A DNA stretch of 64,000 bases from Notospermus geniculatus. Lineage: Eukaryota; Nemertea; Pilidiophora; Heteronemertea; Lineidae. The notes under the pieces are model-generated. The model saw nothing but the letters and a program-made list of their open reading frames with translations. It ran no database searches and was not told where the DNA came from. A program made the position numbers and the translations under genes. This document shows positions 57,801 to 64,000 of this stretch, one piece after another. The DNA is taken from NCBI GenBank assembly GCA_002633025.1, contig NMRB01000046.1, positions 571,854 to 635,853 on the forward strand. The letters run 5' to 3'. Every line of letters begins with the position of its first letter. The first letter of the stretch is position 1.

Positions 57801-60377
57801 TGATACCTGGCTGTTGCTGAAGATTGACAGCGAGCCTCGGCAGGAGATTTGGACTTGACTTAGAAACAATACGGTGTTAAAGGGACTATATTCTCACAGA
57901 AATTCATTACTTTAGTAGGTACTCTCTTTGAAGCAATTTTAGCAGCGATGCTGTACTTACGAAAACGTTACCTTTGGCATTTCTAAACCTCCCTCGTGGA
58001 CAGCAAATCCTGGATACTTTATTGGACATGGGAAATCAATTATAGATCATAAATATCCCGAAATAAACACGGGTGTCCTTCGCAATTGTTCTAATTAACA
58101 CACCTGATTAATAACTAATTAATCAATAAGAGACTGTGACAATAGCCAGACAATAGATGGTTTACAAGGTCCCCGATTCTTTTGTTCTTAGCGTGGACTT
58201 TCAGTATTTTGGTGTTGTTGTTGTTAAAGAGACCTGCATGGCATCGACGAAGTCAATACATGTAATGACATGAATGAATATAGAAGTATAAATACATGTA
58301 CTTCTTAATGAAATACTTACTGGTTCGCTGCAACCATCTGGGTCCATAAACGGACCAGCTAAACAAGTAAATCTTCGTTCTTAATATTGAAGTGATGAGC
58401 TAATGTTTGGGGCTCATTCGACTTGCCACCCAGGGACAAATTTGGAAAAAAAGTAACTGCCATAATGAAGCTAACGGTGACAACTAGGCTCACCAAATTT
58501 TTACTCTGGGTAACCCGCAGCATCGTTCATAGAGGACCTGACAACGGGTTGGATGGCTACTCTACTCGTTTCTCCAGCTTCTTTCGGATTTAAGGTGCCG
58601 TCTGTCACCCAATCCCAGTTGGGTATACATATACACTGTTTTCAGCTTCAGTGTCCACAAGTTCCGAGTCCGAGACTACAGCTCCAGAACTTGACTGAAA
58701 ACAATGAAAATCCTCCACAACCCGATCTTCAAGTGTTAATTCATAATTTCAACTGTTGCTCGTACGCTGCAGAAATATGTGAGTCATTCTCATAGCCCGA
58801 GGTAACTGAAGTCAATTTTTACATCGGAGAAAATACTACACGACACGAGTCGGGATCATGTAACATGTATTTATTGAATAAAGGTATATTTCTAGACGGT
58901 TCAAGTCGCGTATACGCTGATTTTATGGAGAAAAAAGACTTTGCTCTGGTCACGATGCGTGTGTGCGTGTACTGACGCTTGCCATTATCGACCTGATCAA
59001 GAAGGATGTTGTTACTCGCTTCGGCTGCGGTTCTGTCCTTCTGGTATCATACGCCGCCGCTAGGGCGACTTTAACCGGGAAAATATCGTCCCTAGAGAAT
59101 ATCTCATAATAGGAACGAGGCTGATCCGACTTCTGTTCAAGATGGCTGCCGATACACCACACGCAAATCGAACAATCAATGGCCTACAGGGGCAAACTTC
59201 ATGAATTGTTCCTCACCGCCAAATCCGTGGGGTAACCGCGCAGAATTTAGTAAAATGCAGGGGCCCGCCGGCATGATTTTGTAGATACAATCTCGGTGCC
59301 AGGGGATTGTTTCGTGCACTCAGCCCGGAGCGAGACTGACTCACTCGGTAAGAGGTCCGGTTACACTAAGAAAATGGATGAAATCGGACAATATTCAACT
59401 CACAATTGATATTTTTTAAGAGAGATATCACAAAGAAATGTAACGAAATACCCCCGGTTTGCGTGCCAGAGAATTGCCTAGGGGTAGAAAGCTTCTTTCA
59501 AAAAATGAATTGTCTTGCGGCCTACCCCCAGGTTCATCATTATCATCGGTTCGATCACCTATAACGGGCCTTTCTTCCCAATTGTTGGAGTTTTAGAGGT
59601 TATACCGTACATGGTGGATCGTGGTAGGTTTGGTGACGGTTTCAGGTCCTAGGGACAGGGCCCTCGAGCATTTTTTGCATCATCGGCCAGATGGGAATTT
59701 TGGTCACGAAATTTGGCATCTGTGCGAATGAGTTACAAATGTTTGCGGTGTTTTTGGCGCCAAACACGACTTTTCCGATACCGTTTGTGTCAAGAAAAGG
59801 TCGGCTGCCGAGGAGATGTTGAGAGAATGAAACAGTACACCGTATTGTATTCATACGTAACACTCAAAACACTCCACCTGACAGCCGGCAGTTTCAACCC
59901 CTTAAAAACGTCACAATTGACTAATATTTCCCACTTAGGGTGAGATTTTTAGGCAACTAGACCCTCCGGATAGCCATTTTGTCGCCGGTGGTCCAGCACT
60001 GAATAGCAAGTTGGGGTAGACAAGTGGAAGCAGGTCGAATTTCTCGGAACGAGTGCCTCGACCTTGTCACGTGACCTGTAGGATAACATCCGGGCACTTG
60101 ATTGCTTCCTCACCTACCGTCTGCTGGAGACTGCAATGTTTTGATTTGACATTCTCGAAACATTAATTAGAATTTGATATGGGGTACAGAATTGGTCTGA
60201 ACTTCGGACTCGGAACACCCTCCAAGGGCTTCGAGAACACTCATGTCAACTTTGGCCACCAGATGGCAGCAAACCAGCCACTGATTCTGGTTCCACTGTT
60301 TCGCACCAGGTGGCAGGGCACCATTAGCACAATCAAATCCATTTGAAAACCACAAAGTACAAATTTTTCTATTACAC
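54868..60377. other. Long stretch without recognised features
   Basis: A diverged ggcgaagac-family copy sits at 54936-54980. A low-complexity stretch of ttcgg and attcgg words spans about 56507-56590. A caagatggctgcc motif (59138-59150) and a CTCF-like gccgccgctagggcgac (59053-59069) occur upstream of the element at 60381. Several frames of 60-128 codons exist on both strands without domains. Confidence 0.4.
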
Positions 60378-60380
60378 TAA

Positions 60381-60732
60381 AGCCTCGCTTATGTCGCCCT
60401 TACGTACAGTCAGAACTAGTTGGCAACTGATAATCGGCGCGTAGTTGGAACTAATCAGTCACAACTACTAGGTGACATAAGCTCTCGAGCGTCGGCGAGT
60501 AACTACAAACTACAAATATCCAGATCCTGAAAATCGCACGTGTTCAACTTCATCACGTTTTACTTAAAATCAAAAGAAATCTGTGTCGACATAAGCATTC
60601 AAAACACGGCGATAAACTAGTTCCAGGTAGTTGCGACCGATCGGTATTTTTCGAGTCGGTGGCGACATAAGTTATCAGTTGCAACTTGTTGACGCTATTT
60701 CTATCACAGTATTGGGCGAGATAAGCGAGGCT
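60381..60732. mobile_element. 352-bp MITE-like element with TAA target duplication
   Basis: The ends AGCCTCGCTTATGTCGCCC and gggcgagataagcgaggct are inverted copies with one mismatch. TAA flanks each side (60378-60380 and 60733-60735), as expected of PIF/Harbinger. Inside, gcgacataa/gtgacataagc-like words and caactga/cagttgcaact words recur in both orientations. No transposase. Confidence 0.8.
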
Positions 60733-60735
60733 TAA

Positions 60736-63700
60736 GAGTGTTCTGTGGTGACATTACTTGAGGACACTTATTGAGGGTTATAGAGGACAAAGTATTTTCA
60801 TGGTATAATCAAAAGAGCCAAGAGGTGCACAATGGGTGACCTAACATAGAGCACTGCTGGCGTAATCGTTAGGAACCTAGTGCAACAATTTTGTGCAATG
60901 GTTAATAACTTCTGGAACAGCCCAGCAAAGAATTTCAAGAGTACTTGTGTCGTAGTCTTCAAGAAGCATTCTGAGGCGTAGGGCCTGGCTAAATATTGAG
61001 ATATAGGCCTACATAGGGCTAAACATTCATGACATATTGACAAGTGAATGTATTGGTTAACTCTTTTCTGTCTGAGAGTTTATGTCAGCCAACAGAGAAG
61101 GTTACAGATGATGGCAGTCCGATTCTTCGACGAGGACAAGACGGATGTTTTAGTAGGTTTCTACTTTCTAGTTCGATTCTACAGAAAAGGTGTAGACTTA
61201 GGTTCACGAGAGGGCCAAGCACTTTACAGCAGATCTTTATACGAACTCCGTACGAGCCCAAATTTTTCTGACTTGATCGACAGGAGAAGGCCATTTCCGC
61301 CATCGCCGTGGAGTCAGAAATTAATTCACTATTGGCGCCCCATAGGACATCATCTGTCCCAAGATGAAATTGTAATTAATTCGGTCTTAACGACCAGAAC
61401 GGCCACAAAGAAATGCATCTCAAGTACTCCAACTCGAACGTAATTTCGATCTGACAAAACCCTTCTTTACATGCGTTGAAAAGGGTCTGAAAGAACCCAC
61501 TTGGAACCCTCGATTCTAAAACCCTTCAAGGATTTACCTCCTGAACTCAAGTACCTTACAGGGGGTTGACAATGAGGCGTTTAGTGCCGTGACCCAGGTC
61601 CAACCACTTGAGGTTGCAAAATCAGGGACTAGTCCGCCGTAAGATTAGAAAATAAATATTTCGTCCTTTGTTCGTCAGCTTTATTAGTCACACAGAGAGT
61701 GTATTTAAACTACTCTGTGACTTCGTAATGTATTACGAACCTGTTTCTAGGTTTTTAATAAATTGGCCAGATTTCCCAGAACACTTTAAGGAAGGTATTT
61801 TGACACTAAGAAGTTTGTCCCCAACTTTTTCTCTACTCTATACATGTATATATGTATATGTATTACTATAGACTGGGAGTGGTGTTTGGGGGTTGGAAAA
61901 GCTATGCTAAATGTGACATCGTCGTGTATAATACATCAGAAAACTCACCGAAAATCTGCTGAGCAAACGGTCTCGAATGGCTTTTTGCTCAGCAGATAGC
62001 TCCAGTGTGCGGCAGGCTTTAGAGTTTGTAAACTTGTAAGTGTACACAACAACCCCCACACAGACTAAGTTTTAATTGGTATTCCCAACATGACCAGCGT
62101 CTGCTATTCCCAGAACTGGAGCGACCACCTCCGTCTGGTCTATCAAGGAACGACGGCCATCAAGATTACTGATAGAGCAGGCCACCATCTCCTGTGAGCA
62201 GGGTTAAACCCCCTTCGGTGATCAGGGGGCACCGTGTTTGGTCAATAATAGGAGCATGCTCTAACGCCTCTGCGTAACGCGTCATGGTCATTATGACTTT
62301 GCCGCGGGCCTACACATTCTCGTCCCCATCGCTTCCTGTGACAATGATATCGTTTGGTACAGAACTGTCAAAATATTGGATTTATTTGTGGTCTGTCACA
62401 GCTAGACAGCACTAGGCCTGCTCTACACCCCAGCTTGGAAAGAACCAGATAAATTCACGTCCAAATATTTCTCTTTGACATTTTAAACTGCATACTGAAG
62501 GGTTAAACATTCTTTGTCCTGGAGCCCAGGTCTCTATCCTGTCATGGCGCCTTTGTCCCCTACGACAATAACAACAATGATCTCTAAATAGAAATCTCGC
62601 GAGCCCCAGGCGAGGACGTCGACAACAAGATGATCTTCGCCGAAAATCTCAAAATACACTAAATAATCCTCAAAAGTCAATAGTCGTGAGTGAAATTGGC
62701 GATAATCGCCGAGAAAAAACCTCGAAACTCTTTCCGATTGTCGTAAAAATGATCGATCATTGATTGGCTCATTATATCGTCTGCCTCCATTGTTGTTTGG
62801 AAATGGCATCACGTGGTAATCATGATTAACCCTCAAGTTCCCGAGTCTGATGATGACTTCTGCAACAAATCAGCTTCGGTGATGGTGTTGGTCAACAGTG
62901 TACATGTACATGTACATCAACATCCGTATACATTGCCTCACAGTTTCTACAGAGGGTGTCTTTTACCACGATTCGTTCTGAAGGCCCGATTCCTTGCAAA
63001 TATTTCCCCATGAAAACTTAATATGGCAGCTGAATTTTTCAACTTTGAGGGAAAAATTCAGATTTTTGTGTCACCCATTAAAACATGTGACCAACTGATG
63101 CGTAATTAATGCGTTAGGATTATCCTCACCTTCGGACAATAGGACCGTTTCCGCGTGTGCCGTGGCGCACGGTTCAAGTGCCCCGTGCAGCTGGCGAAAC
63201 TGCTCCACAGATTGGTCGTGGGTTCTTGGAATCTCGCCTTATGAGATCTGTCCACTTTTGTTCCCTGGTCCAACGTCTTGGTGTGGACACAGGAAAGAGG
63301 CCGCGTCTTTGGCCACTGTATGACGATATTCTTAAAACTGCTTATAAAAGATATTGAAGAGAACGTTGTTGCTGATCTGAATTGATAAACTAGTCAGAAT
63401 TTTTGACCAGACGGACGAGAGAGAAACAGTCTTATTGCTGGTTCTGTGCGGCTAACGAAGACTGCTTTGGATTACAGCAACATTTCGTGGGGAAACGGCG
63501 TGAGGTTTTACTAGAATTGACTCCCCTCTCCGATTCTGTGACATCTTTTGGGATACCAGGTTCGATAATTTTCGCCGATACAAGGCCTCCATTTTATTTG
63601 ACGCCGACGTTTTCTTCAAAGGAATTCATGATACAGACAATTTGACTCTGCTTACAAGACGTAACAGCAACATTTCACGACTCAGCTGTGTATCAATTCT

Positions 63701-64000
63701 AGAGTCGACTGCACTGGTGCAGTTTGCCCAACCCTGAAGACAATGACACCTCAAGGACGACTGTAAGCATTAGAGAATTCGACTCGGTGATTCTAAACCC
63801 TTCTGGGACGTCCAACCCAGTAAGTAACGATCATTTGGAAACGAAAGATGATCTCTACCACTTCAACTGGCAGGTTACATGCAAGTTTGGCAACGGGCCT
63901 ACTTTTCAAGTAGCTATTTCTCTGTCAAGGGGTTCCGTTCTGCACATTTAAGCACTGAAGTGTCTCAATTTGGAGCGTATACGAGTCGCTTATTCCCCAT
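60736..64000. other. Region without recognised genes
   Basis: A 14-bp hairpin atctgctgagcaaa/tttgctcagcagat with a 16-base loop lies at 61954-61997. A short acatgtacatgtacat run lies near 62901. Open frames such as 61048-61443 (131 codons), 63403-63645 and 63724-63951 look partly protein-like but show no recognised domain. Confidence 0.4.

Overview
The window looks like nuclear DNA of an animal, probably a marine invertebrate; a deuterostome such as an echinoderm, hemichordate or amphioxus would fit, but this is only an impression. The evidence is two complete eukaryotic tRNA genes without an encoded CCA end but with nearby T-run terminators, a 5'-truncated non-LTR retrotransposon tail, tRNA-derived SINEs, many short inverted-repeat DNA elements, undepleted CpG, and frequent aggcctac and acatgtac words. 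There are no operons, no Shine-Dalgarno-led gene chains and no reading frame above about 200 codons. I recognise no host protein-coding gene. The window reads as intergenic or intronic sequence rich in repeats.

Left part (1-16 kb): a block at 1-1100 plus 2614-3016 recurs in the same orientation at 13739-14828 plus 15004-15430. Each copy carries a minus-strand tRNA-Ile(AAU). The right copy is intact and the left copy has lost 4 nt of the anticodon stem. Where the left copy has 1.5 kb of unique sequence, the right copy has 175 bp containing a perfect 29-bp hairpin. A tRNA-Pro(AGG) lies at 8037-8108. Hairpin elements lie at 6391, 9643 and 11779, and partial SINE copies at about 10.3-10.6 kb.

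Middle part (16-29 kb): tandem repeats, a decayed tRNA-like sequence abutting a 131-bp hairpin element (18.4 kb), a LINE C-terminal fragment inserted into a palindromic tandem repeat (19.1-19.6 kb), tandem blocks at 19.6, 20.4 and 24.6 kb, and a SINE at 25.8-26.0 kb.

29-42 kb is dense in minisatellite-like tandem repeats (29.8, 31.8, 32.8, 34.1, 36.6, 40.4 and 41.6 kb). It also contains two adjoining inverted-repeat elements at 34.55-35.17 kb.

Right part (42-64 kb): an inverted pair of a 227-bp repeat (43.2 and 47.5 kb), two MITE-like elements with TAA target duplications and shared AGCCT ends (46.7 and 60.4 kb), a SINE at 51.1 kb, one 10-N gap in a G run, and long stretches where I see nothing.

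Several signals may be regulatory: an excess of TCACGTGA E-boxes, of AAGATGGC(C/G)GC (YY1-like) sites and of CTCF-like sites, plus one ETS/CRE-like composite ahead of a small minus-strand reading frame. All functional readings of these are inferences from motif shape. Short coding exons of a gene with long introns cannot be excluded without transcript or homology data.
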